A program made the position numbers and the translations under genes. From Rubrivivax sp. A210 (GTDB taxonomy: Bacteria > Pseudomonadota > Gammaproteobacteria > Burkholderiales > Burkholderiaceae_C): a stretch of 64,000 nt of DNA. Shown here in pieces: positions 26,241-35,144 of the stretch. The stretch covers positions 124,001 through 188,000 of the forward strand of contig NZ_CAJGBN010000034.1 of NCBI RefSeq assembly GCF_904426505.1, written 5' to 3'. Within the stretch, counting starts at the first letter, position 1; the number at the start of each line of letters is the position of its first letter. The notes beneath the pieces were generated by a model. That model saw only the letters and a program-made list of their open reading frames with translations. It was not told where the DNA came from and searched no databases.

Positions 26241-26641
26241 GCGCCCGGGCCCTCGATCTCTTGCTCGGGCTCCAGTGTGGCCAGCGCCGCGGCGGCCATC
26301 GCGGTGACGACGCCGGCTATCTCGCCCACCGCCGGGTGCAGCCGCAGCTGCAGCGCCGGGTGGGCCGCCTGCAGCGCCGCCAGCAGCAGCGGCAGGTCGC
26401 GCCGCACATGGCCGCCGGCGCCCAGGAACAGGGGCAGGATCTCGATGCGGCCACAGCCGGCGCGCGCCAGCTCGGCGCCGGCCTCGGGCAGGCTGGGTGA
26501 CATGATCTCCAGGAAGGCCAGGCGCACCGCCACGCCGGGGCGCAGCGCACGCACACGCTCGGCCACGGCCTCGAAGGGCGCGGCCCAGCGCGGATCGCGT
26601 GCGCCGTGGGCGAAGAGGATGAGGCCGCTGCTCGTCGTCAT
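26237..26641 (-). CDS. Short CbiX/SirB-type chelatase
   Basis: A 134-residue single-domain protein of the sirohydrochlorin chelatase family. It starts LILFAHGARDPRW, the metal-binding histidine strand, and has VRLAFLEIMSPSLPEA and PLFLGAGGHVRRDLP with the second histidine. The family inserts cobalt or ferrous iron in cobalamin or siroheme biosynthesis. Next to cysB the siroheme role for sulfite reductase is the better guess. ATG 26641 matches the family start; a longer start is less likely. Between lptG and cysB. Confidence 0.88.
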   Translation of the reverse strand: MTTSSGLILFAHGARDPRWAAPFEAVAERVRALRPGVAVRLAFLEIMSPSLPEAGAELARAGCGRIEILPLFLGAGGHVRRDLPLLLAALQAAHPALQLRLHPAVGEIAGVVTAMAAAALATLEPEQEIEGPGA

Positions 26642-26645
26642 GGCC

Positions 26646-27758
26646 TCAACGGTAACGCACGAGCCAGGCAAAGGCCGCCATCGACAACAGCAGGTACAGG
26701 CCGCTGGGCGCCGCCGCCGCGATCCAGGGCGTCCAGGCGCGCAGCGTGGCGATATGGCCCGAGAGGTTGTTGAGCAGCACGAAGCTGATGCCGAGCAGGA
26801 TGCCGCCGAAGACCTTGAGGCTGACGCTGCCGCCGCGTGCGTGCAGGTAGGCGAAGGGCAGGGCCAGCGCCACCATCACCAGGCAGGCCAGCGGGTACAG
26901 CGCCTTGCGCCAGAAGCGCACCAGATGGCTCTGCGCCGCCTGCTCCTGGTCACTCAGGTGGGCGCTGTAGCGCCACAGCTCCAGCGTCGTCATGCTGCCC
27001 ACCGGCAGCACCGCGGCGGCCACGACATCGGCGTCCAGCGTGCTAGGCCAGTGCAGCAGCGGCACGCGCTCGATCAACACCCGTGTTTCGCCGGCGGCGC
27101 GTGGCAGCGGCCAGCGCGCCACCAGGGCGTCGATCAGGGTCCAGGTGCCGTCCTTGTCGACGCGGCCCTCGACGGCGTCGATGCGCGTGAGCAGGCGGCC
27201 GTCGCCGTCGAACTCGAACACGCGGATGCCGGCCAGGGCGCCGGTGGCGGTGGCGCCAGCGACATTTACCGAGATGCTGCGCTCGCCGCCCGGCGCGCCG
27301 CGCCGCTCCTTCAGCCAGGCGCCGTTGGCGCCCAGGCGGATGCCGCCGCTGGCGCGCGCCTGCAGCAGCGCCGCCTGGCGCTCGGCTGCCGGCGCCACAT
27401 AGTCGCCGACGACGAAGGTCAGCACGCCGAAGGCCAGGCCCAGGGTGGCGAGCAGGCGCAGCGCACGCCCGGGGCCGAGACCGCCGGTGCGCAGGATGGT
27501 GAATTCCGAGGACTGCGCCATGCGCGCCAGCGAGAAGATGGTGCCTATCAGCACGGCAATGGGAAACAGCTCGTAGAAGTGCCCAGGCAGTTGCAGCGCC
27601 GCCGTCTGCAGCGCCAGGCTCACGTCGCGGCCGCTGCGGCCCACGCTGTCCAGCGCCTCGACCAGGTCGATGAAGAAGAACAGCGACAGGAAGGCCAGGG
27701 CGACGAACATCACCGAAGCGACGATGTCGCGGTAGAGCAGGCGGCGTATGGTCTTCAT
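26646..27758 (-). CDS. lptG: LPS export permease LptG
   Basis: A 370-residue inner-membrane subunit of the LptBFG transporter that extracts lipopolysaccharide for transport to the outer membrane. The helix arrangement (three near the N-terminus, three near the C-terminus) brackets a large periplasmic beta domain of about residues 130-250. Visible family landmarks are FFIDLVEALDSVGR, PGHFYELFPIAVLIGTIFSL, MAQSSEFTILRTGG and the C-terminal VRFWRKALYPLACLVMVALALPFAY. The ATG overlaps the lptF stop (ATGA). Confidence 0.93.
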   Translation of the reverse strand: MKTIRRLLYRDIVASVMFVALAFLSLFFFIDLVEALDSVGRSGRDVSLALQTAALQLPGHFYELFPIAVLIGTIFSLARMAQSSEFTILRTGGLGPGRALRLLATLGLAFGVLTFVVGDYVAPAAERQAALLQARASGGIRLGANGAWLKERRGAPGGERSISVNVAGATATGALAGIRVFEFDGDGRLLTRIDAVEGRVDKDGTWTLIDALVARWPLPRAAGETRVLIERVPLLHWPSTLDADVVAAAVLPVGSMTTLELWRYSAHLSDQEQAAQSHLVRFWRKALYPLACLVMVALALPFAYLHARGGSVSLKVFGGILLGISFVLLNNLSGHIATLRAWTPWIAAAAPSGLYLLLSMAAFAWLVRYR

Positions 27759-28846
27759 GCGCGGCTGCTCCCCAGCCGCCAGCGCAGCACCGCAGCGTGG
27801 TCGCGCCACCACAGCAGGGCCAGCGCCAGCGCGAAGGCGGCGCCGTGTACGCCGCTCAGCGCCAAGCCCATGCCCAGCCGCCCGCTGCCCACCCAGGCCT
27901 GGCTGAGATTGACGATGTTGTAGTAGACGATGAAGGCCAGCAGCGCGAACAGCAGGTTCCAGTTGCTGGCGCGGCGCGGATTGGCCGCCGACAACGCAAT
28001 GCCCAGCAGCAGCAGGTTGGCCGGCGCCAGCACCAGGCCCAGGCGCCAGGTGAGCTCGCCCTGGTGGCGTGCCGTGGGGTCGCCGATCAGTTCCAGCGTG
28101 GGCACCGTCTTGGGCGGCCGTTTCGCGTCGGCGCCCGAGGCCCGCTCGCCGGCCAACACGCGGTAGCCCTCGAAGCTGGCCAGCGTGCGCTCCCCGCCCT
28201 TGAACTCGACCTCGTTGCGCTGGCCGCGTTCGAGCACCAGGAAGCGCTGGTCACCCTCGGTCTCCAGCCGGCCGGCGCGCGCTGAAGTGACCGACTCCGT
28301 CAACTCCTCGCGTGCCAGGATGAAGACATTGCGCGCGTTGATGCCGTCAGCACTTTCGCGCTCGACGAAGAAGACACGGTGGCCGTTGGCCGAGGCCTGG
28401 AAGACGCCGGGGGTGACGCGGGCCAGATCCGAGCGCTGCTGGTAGCGATCGCGCAGATCCTGGCTGCTGCCGTTGCCCCAGGGCCAGGCGAAGAGCGCGA
28501 GTACCGCCACCACGATGAGCACCGGCCAGCAGGTGCGCAGCACCGGGCGCACGAAGCGCGCCAGGCTCACGCCGCTGGCGAACCAGATCACCATCTCGCT
28601 GTCGCGGTACATGCGGCCCAGGCCGATGACGATGGCCACGAACATCGACAGCGAGAGCATGGTCGGCAGCTGGCCCAGCGCCACATAGCCCAGCAGCAGC
28701 ACCACGTCCTGCGCCGCGACGGCACCGCTGGCGGCCTGGCCAATGGTGCGGATCAGCAGCATCGTCAGCATGATGGTCAGGATCACCACCAGGGTCGCGC
28801 CGAAGCCTCGGGCCAGCTCACGGCGCACAGTTGAATCGAATAACAT
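27755..28846 (-). CDS. lptF: LPS export permease LptF
   Basis: A 363-residue partner of LptG in the lipopolysaccharide exporter. It begins MLFDSTVRRELARGFGATL, typical of LptF, and has VALGQLPTMLSLSMFVAIVIGL with the cytoplasmic coupling helix MYRDSEMVIWFASG, then a periplasmic domain and three C-terminal helices. The gene starts only 28 bases from the divergent pepA ATG, so the promoters must lie inside the opposing coding regions. First gene of the run lptF-lptG-CbiX-cysB-aminotransferase. Confidence 0.94.
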   Translation of the reverse strand: MLFDSTVRRELARGFGATLVVILTIMLTMLLIRTIGQAASGAVAAQDVVLLLGYVALGQLPTMLSLSMFVAIVIGLGRMYRDSEMVIWFASGVSLARFVRPVLRTCWPVLIVVAVLALFAWPWGNGSSQDLRDRYQQRSDLARVTPGVFQASANGHRVFFVERESADGINARNVFILAREELTESVTSARAGRLETEGDQRFLVLERGQRNEVEFKGGERTLASFEGYRVLAGERASGADAKRPPKTVPTLELIGDPTARHQGELTWRLGLVLAPANLLLLGIALSAANPRRASNWNLLFALLAFIVYYNIVNLSQAWVGSGRLGMGLALSGVHGAAFALALALLWWRDHAAVLRWRLGSSRA

Positions 28847-28874
28847 CCGCCGCTTTCCCAGGTTGGAACGAATT

Positions 28875-30338
28875 ATGGACTTCAAGACCCTGGCGACCCC
28901 GGCCGGCGGGCTGGCCGGCGTCAATGCCGACGCCCTGCTCGTGGTGCTGGCCGGCGGCTCGGCGGCGGCCGGGCTCGATGCCCCGCTGGCCACAGCGGTG
29001 GAGGCCGCCATCAAGTCCGGAGACTTCGACGCCAAGGCCGGCGCCACCCTCTATCTGCATGGCCTGGCCGGCATCAAGGCGCTGCGCGTCGTGCTGGCCG
29101 CTGCCGGCGACGGCTCGATCAAGGCCATCAGGAAGGCTGTGGCCGCGGGCCTGGGCGCCGTCAAGGCCGGTGGCAGCCAGCACCTGGCGGTGGCTGTGGT
29201 CGGCGCCGAACTGACGGCCGACCACGCTGCGGCCCTGGTGGCGGCGGTGGCCGAGAGTCTTTACGTCTACCGCCAGACCAAGCCCAGCGCGCCGGCCGCA
29301 TCCAGGCTGCAGAAGATCAGCCTGGTCTGCGCCAAAGACGGTGCCGCGGCGCTGGCTGAGGGCTTGCGCCTGGGCGAGCACCTGGCCGCCGGCACAGAGC
29401 TGGCGCGCGAGCTGGCCAATCTGCCGGCCAACCACTGCACGCCGCGCCACCTGGCCGACACCGCCCGCCGGTTGGGCAAGGAGCACGGCCTCAAGGTCGA
29501 GATCCTCGAGCGCGCCGACTGCGAAAAGCTCGGCATGGGCTCCTTCCTCGCCGTCGCCCAGGGCTCGGCCGAGGCGCCGAAATTCATCGTCGCGCGCTAC
29601 CAGGGCGCGGGCAAGGCCGAGGCGCCGGTGGTGCTAGTGGGCAAGGGCATCACCTTCGACACCGGCGGCATCTCCATCAAGCCGTCGGCCGAGATGGACG
29701 AGATGAAGTTCGACATGGGTGGGGCCGCCAGCGTGCTGGGCACGCTGCGCGCCGTGGCCGGGCTCAAGGCCAAGGTCAACCTTGTCGGCATCATCCCGGC
29801 GTGCGAGAACATGCCCAGCAGCCGCGCGGTGAAGCCGGGTGACGTCGTCACCAGCCTGTCGGGCCAGACGATAGAAATCCTCAACACCGATGCCGAAGGC
29901 CGCCTCATCCTGTGCGACGCGCTGAGCTATGCCGAGCGCCTGAAGCCGGCGGTGGTGGTCGACATCGCCACCCTCACCGGCGCCTGCGTGATCGCGCTCG
30001 GCCACCACCGCAGCGGCCTGTTCAGCGGCGACGACCCGCTGGCGGCCGAACTGCTGGCCGCCGGCGAGCAGGCGCTGGACCCGGCCTGGCGCATGCCGCT
30101 GGACGAGGAGTACGACGAGGCGCTGAAGAGCAATTTCGCCGACATGGGCAACGTCGGCCCGCGCGCCGGCGGCGCCATCACGGCGGCGATGTTCCTCAAG
30201 CGCTTCACCGCCAAGCTGCGTTGGGCGCACCTGGACATCGCTGGCACGGCCTGGAAGTCGGGCGCGGCCAAGGGCGCGACCGGGCGGCCCGTGCCCCTGC
30301 TCACCCATTTCGTGCTGGCACGCGCCAAGCGCAAGTGA
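28875..30338 (+). CDS. pepA: Leucyl aminopeptidase PepA
   Basis: A 487-residue cytosolic M17 aminopeptidase that removes N-terminal residues such as leucine and, in some bacteria, also binds DNA. The catalytic domain carries the M17 signature NTDAEGRLIL, the metal-binding VGKGITFDTGGISIKPS and MKFDMGGAASVLGT. The N-terminal domain is poorly conserved, as usual. ATG 28875 gives MDFKTLATPAGG; upstream in-frame codons run into lptF and are rejected. Divergent with lptF. Confidence 0.96.
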   Translation: MDFKTLATPAGGLAGVNADALLVVLAGGSAAAGLDAPLATAVEAAIKSGDFDAKAGATLYLHGLAGIKALRVVLAAAGDGSIKAIRKAVAAGLGAVKAGGSQHLAVAVVGAELTADHAAALVAAVAESLYVYRQTKPSAPAASRLQKISLVCAKDGAAALAEGLRLGEHLAAGTELARELANLPANHCTPRHLADTARRLGKEHGLKVEILERADCEKLGMGSFLAVAQGSAEAPKFIVARYQGAGKAEAPVVLVGKGITFDTGGISIKPSAEMDEMKFDMGGAASVLGTLRAVAGLKAKVNLVGIIPACENMPSSRAVKPGDVVTSLSGQTIEILNTDAEGRLILCDALSYAERLKPAVVVDIATLTGACVIALGHHRSGLFSGDDPLAAELLAAGEQALDPAWRMPLDEEYDEALKSNFADMGNVGPRAGGAITAAMFLKRFTAKLRWAHLDIAGTAWKSGAAKGATGRPVPLLTHFVLARAKRK

Positions 30339-30364
30339 GAGCGGGCCGGCGCGGCGCCGTGGCG

Positions 30365-30370
30365 CAAAAT
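30365..30370 (+). promoter_or_regulatory. -10-like CAAAAT directly before holC
   Basis: CAAAAT ends eight bases before the holC ATG, with GCCGGCCG between and no ribosome site. The spacing would place transcription start at or next to the start codon. One of six similar cases in the window. Confidence 0.45.
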
Positions 30371-30378
30371 GCCGGCCG

Positions 30379-30831
30379 ATGAGCGTCATGCCCGAGGTCG
30401 AGTTCCACACCGGCGTGCAGGATCCGCTGGGGTTTGCGTGCCGCCTGCTGCGCAAGGCCTGCCGCCAGGGCGCACGCGTGCTGGTCACGGCGCCGTCGGA
30501 CACGCTGACCGCCCTCGACCGCAGCCTGTGGACCTTCGAGGAGTGCGACTTCCTGCCCCATGTGCGCCTGCCTGGCGCGGCGCCGGCGACGGCCGCGCTG
30601 ACGCCAATCTGGCTGGCCGCCAGCGCCACCGTCGCGCAGGCTCTGGCGCCGCGCCCCGGCGTGCTGGTCAATCTGGGCGCGGCCGCCCCGCCCGAGCCGG
30701 CGCAGTGGCCGCGCCTGATCGAGATCGTCGGCGCCGAGGCCGATGCGGCGGCCGGCGGCCGCGAACGCTGGCGCGCCTACAAGGCCGCCGGCCTCAGCAT
30801 CGTCCACCATGCAGCCAGCGCCCGTGATTGA
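30379..30831 (+). CDS. holC: DNA polymerase III subunit chi
   Basis: A 150-residue chi subunit, part of the clamp-loader complex that links the replisome to single-strand-binding protein. It shows VEFHTGVQDPLGFACRLLRK, ARVLVTAPSDTLTALDRSLW, DFLPHVRL and a final WRAYKAAGLSIVHH, matching HolC. It lies 40 bases after pepA, the usual pepA-holC pairing in proteobacteria, and the next gene overlaps its end by 23 bases. Confidence 0.92.
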   Translation: MSVMPEVEFHTGVQDPLGFACRLLRKACRQGARVLVTAPSDTLTALDRSLWTFEECDFLPHVRLPGAAPATAALTPIWLAASATVAQALAPRPGVLVNLGAAAPPEPAQWPRLIEIVGAEADAAAGGRERWRAYKAAGLSIVHHAASARD

Positions 30832-31294
30832 CGAGTCGCTGCCGGCGCCAGGCCCCGTCGCCGTGGACGGGTTGCAGGCGCCGGTCGACCTGGTGGCAAT
30901 GCCGTCGGGATCCGAGCCGCAACAGGACGAGCCCCTCCAGGTCGAGCCGTCCAGGCCCGGCCGCCCTCCGCCCGGCGCCGACCGCCTGCCCACGCTGACC
31001 GAGGTGATCGAGTTCGGCCCCGACGCCGTCGCCCTGCCCACGGCCCACGAGTTGCTGTCTTCCGCGGTGGCCGTGCCGGCCGTCGACGAGGCCGCGCTGG
31101 TGCAGCGCGTGCTGGCAGAACTGGGGCCCCGCATCGATGCCATGCTCGAGGCGCGCCTGCGTGAAGCCCTGGCGCCGGCGCTGGCGCGCGCCGCCGATGG
31201 CCTGATCCGCGATGCGCGCGCTGAACTGCTGCCGGCCCTGGGCGAGATCGTCGGCGAGGCGGTCTCACGCGCGCTCGAGGTGCCGCCGCGCTGA
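30809..31294 (+). CDS. Proline-rich conserved hypothetical protein downstream of holC
   Basis: A 161-residue protein with a Pro-rich disordered first half and a helical second half (EAALVQRVLAELGPRIDAML, LREALAPALARAADGLI). It contains PTLTEVIE near the middle. Similar small proteins follow holC in other Burkholderiales (DUF2486 group), which is my best guess but unverified. No signal peptide or membrane helix. The 23-base overlap with holC implies coupled translation. Confidence 0.6.
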   Translation: MQPAPVIDESLPAPGPVAVDGLQAPVDLVAMPSGSEPQQDEPLQVEPSRPGRPPPGADRLPTLTEVIEFGPDAVALPTAHELLSSAVAVPAVDEAALVQRVLAELGPRIDAMLEARLREALAPALARAADGLIRDARAELLPALGEIVGEAVSRALEVPPR

Positions 31295-31439
31295 GGCCAC
31301 CCACGGCCGCCCTGCGCCCCTTTCAACGGAGCATGCCTCTGTCGGAATGTGACAGTTTTGCGCTATCGTCGCGGCCTTGCTCTCTCATTCGATGTCTGCC
31401 GATCAACGGCAGCTGTCATCCACAACCGGAGGTATTTGC

Positions 31440-32581
31440 ATGCAAGTCAAGCTGAACCTGATCATCGGCGCCGTCGCCGTCCTGCTGACCGGCCCGTCGT
31501 TCGCTCAGGACGTCGTCAAGATCGGCCATGTCGGCCCCACCAGCGGGCAGATCGCCCACCTGGGCAAGGACAACGAGAACGGCGCCCGCATGGCCATCGA
31601 CGAGCTCAACGCCAAGGGCGTGACCATCGGCGGCAAGAAGGTCAAGTTCGAACTGCTGGCCGAAGACGACGCAGCCGATCCCAAGCAGGGCACGGCGGCG
31701 GCGCAGAAGCTGGTCGACAGCAAGGTCCAGGGCATCGTCGGCCACCTGAACTCGGGCACCACCATCCCGGCCTCCAAGATCTACAGCGACGCCGGCATCC
31801 CCCAGATCAGCCCCTCGGCCACCAACCCCAAGTACACCCGCCAGGGCTACAAGACCACCTTCCGCGTCGTCGCCGATGACGTACACCTGGGTGGCACTCT
31901 GGGCCGCTACGCGGTGAAGGAACTCAAGGGCAAGAGCATCGCCGTCATCGACGACCGCACCGCTTACGGCCAGGGTGTCGCCGACGAGTTCGAGAAGGGC
32001 GTCAAGGGCGCGGGCGGCAAGACCGTGGGCCGCGAGTTCACCAACGACAAGGCCACCGACTTCACCGCCATCCTGACCAGCCTGAAGGCCAAGAAGCCTG
32101 ACGTGGTGTTCTTCGGCGGCATGGACGCGGTGGCCGGCCCGATGATGCGCCAGATGAAGCAGCTGGGCATCGAGGCCAAGTTCGTCGGTGGTGACGGCAT
32201 CTGCTCGAGCGAGCTGCCCAAGCTGGCGGCCGGCACGATGGGCGACGGCCAGGTCGTGTGTGCCGAGGCCGGTGGCGTCGAGGGCGCGGCCAAGAAGTCG
32301 ATGGACGACTTCAACGCCGCCTTCAAGAAGAAGTTCAACGCCGACGTGCAGGTCTATGCCCCCTACGTCTACGACGCCGTCAATGTGATGGTGGCGGCGA
32401 TGGTCAAGGCCGGCTCGTCCGACCCCGCCAAGTACCTGCCGGTGCTGGCCAAGACCGACGGCTACAAGGGCGTCACCGGCACCATCGGCTTCGATGCCAA
32501 GGGCGATATCAAGAACGGCGCCCTCACGCGCTCTACACCTACAAGGGCGGCAAGCGCGAGCAGATCGCGGTGGTTCGCTGA
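31440..32581 (+). CDS. livK: Branched-chain amino-acid binding protein LivK, frameshifted near the end
   Basis: A periplasmic binding protein of the leucine/isoleucine/valine type, about 379 residues if read with a correction. Signal peptide residues 1-22 (LLTGPSFA), then VVKIGHVGPTSGQIAHLGKD, ARMAIDELNAKGVTIGG and the hinge segments typical of LivK. GGAGG is seven bases before the ATG. The frame breaks near 32527-32534: before it the protein reads GDIKNGALT, after it a different frame supplies YTYKGGKREQIAVVR and a stop at 32579, exactly the expected C-terminus. Two extra bases (a CG doubling in CACGCGCTC) or one missing base explain it. Without correction it would run through its own terminator. 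Confidence 0.88.
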
Positions 32582-32608
32582 TCGAGAACCGCTTTCGCGG
32601 TCTCATCG

Positions 32609-32634
32609 AAAGGGGCTCTTCGGAGCCCCTTTTT
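32609..32634 (+). terminator. Intrinsic terminator of livK
   Basis: AAAGGGGCTC-TTCG-GAGCCCCTTT is a perfect 10-bp stem with a UUCG-type loop followed by further Ts, 28 bases after the corrected livK stop. It is a textbook Rho-independent terminator. Confidence 0.9.
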
Positions 32635-32660
32635 CTTGGGCGCAGTCGGCGCCAGACAAC

Positions 32661-32687
32661 AAAAAAACCCGCCTCGGCGGGTTTTTT
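32661..32687. terminator. Bidirectional terminator between livK and rpmG
   Basis: AAAAAAACCCGCC-TCGG-CGGGTTTTTT: the CCCGCC/GGCGGG stem is flanked by A7 on one side and T6 on the other, so it can stop transcripts from both directions. It lies 30 bases beyond the rpmG stop and after the livK terminator. Confidence 0.88.
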
Positions 32688-32718
32688 GTCGGGCAAGGCC
32701 AGGGTGGCCTTGCGGGCC

Positions 32719-32889
32719 TTACTTGAGCTTGATCTCTTTGTAGAGCACGTGCTTGCGTGCCTTGGGATCGAACTTCAGGAATTCGAGCTTTTCGGGCGTC
32801 GTCTTCTTGTTCTTGCTCGTGGTGTAGAAGTGCCCGGTGCCCGCCGTGGACTCCAGCTTGATCTTCTCGCGTCCGCCTTTGCTGGCCAT
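32719..32889 (-). CDS. rpmG: 50S ribosomal protein L33
   Basis: A 56-residue ribosomal protein ([19 protein letters not shown] then [20 protein letters not shown], ending LYKEIKLK). The four cysteines of the zinc-binding form are missing, so it is the zinc-independent C-minus type. It sits 17 bases after rpmB in the common rpmB-rpmG pair and ends before a bidirectional terminator. Confidence 0.96.
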   Translation of the reverse strand: MASKGGREKIKLESTAGTGHFYTTSKNKKTTPEKLEFLKFDPKARKHVLYKEIKLK

Positions 32890-32906
32890 GCTGCTCTCCT
32901 AGGGGT

Positions 32907-33140
32907 TCAGATTTCGCCGCGGGCGCGCAGGTCGGTGACGACCTGTTCGATGCCCACCTTGTCGATCAGGCGCAGGGCGGCGTTGCTCACGCGCAGGCGC
33001 ACCCAGCGGTTCTCGCTCTCGACCCAGAAGCGCCGGTACTGCAGGTTGGGCAGGAAGCGGCGCTTGGTCTTGTTGTTCGCGTGCGAAACATTGTTGCCCA
33101 CCATCGGGCGCTTGCCGGTGACTTGACAGACGCGTGCCAT
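32907..33140 (-). CDS. rpmB: 50S ribosomal protein L28
   Basis: A 77-residue ribosomal protein ([38 protein letters not shown], then [14 protein letters not shown]). The start is the ATG at MARVCQ; longer frames upstream are leader. GGAGAG lies before it. First gene of the rpmB-rpmG operon, with a leader of about 120 bases after the TACAAT promoter element. Confidence 0.96.
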   Translation of the reverse strand: MARVCQVTGKRPMVGNNVSHANNKTKRRFLPNLQYRRFWVESENRWVRLRVSNAALRLIDKVGIEQVVTDLRARGEI

Positions 33141-33163
33141 GACGCTCTCCAGGATGTTCCCGA

Positions 33164-33179
33164 ATCCGGTGTGCCGGAT
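33164..33179 (-). promoter_or_regulatory. Small inverted repeat in the rpmB leader
   Basis: ATCCGG-TGTG-CCGGAT, a perfect 6-bp stem 24 bases before the rpmB ATG, inside the transcribed leader. Ribosomal protein leaders often carry autoregulatory structures, so a regulatory hairpin is possible but unproven. Confidence 0.35.
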
Positions 33180-33260
33180 ACGGTGTGTTGTGACCGCTGC
33201 CGCTCGGTATCGCCCGGGATTGCTCCCAACCAAGGCATACCACGCTCAGCAAAGCCCGCT

Positions 33261-33266
33261 ATTGTA
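33261..33266 (-). promoter_or_regulatory. -10 element TACAAT of rpmB-rpmG
   Basis: Read on the minus strand, TACAAT matches the sigma-70 -10 box at five of six positions and lies about 120 bases before rpmB in the gap after trxB. The -35 region is poorly matched. Confidence 0.55.
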
Positions 33267-33278
33267 GCGTGAATTCAA

Positions 33279-35077
<1,799 letters not shown>

Positions 35078-35131
35078 GCCCGGCGCCGGGCCGGGGCCGC
35101 GCCGCCGCCAGGGCGGCGCAGGCCCTTGGTC

Positions 35132-35137
35132 CACAAT
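35132..35137 (+). promoter_or_regulatory. -10-like CACAAT directly before ftsK
   Basis: CACAAT ends seven bases before the ATG at 35145, with only GCCGGCC between. It argues for the 35145 start, because the upstream ATG at 35136 would lie inside the promoter element. Confidence 0.45.
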
Positions 35138-35144
35138 GCCGGCC

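Noticed and set aside
24120-27923. Very long plus-strand open frame (over 1,260 codons) opposite the aminotransferase, cysB, lptG and lptF genes
   Set aside because: It is the antisense shadow of four clear genes; residues are Arg/Gln/His/Ala-rich repeats with no fold, an effect of high G+C content.
32582-32726. Extra 50 residues of livK in the uncorrected frame
   Set aside because: They translate the terminator hairpins and the spacer before rpmG, so they are not a real C-terminus.
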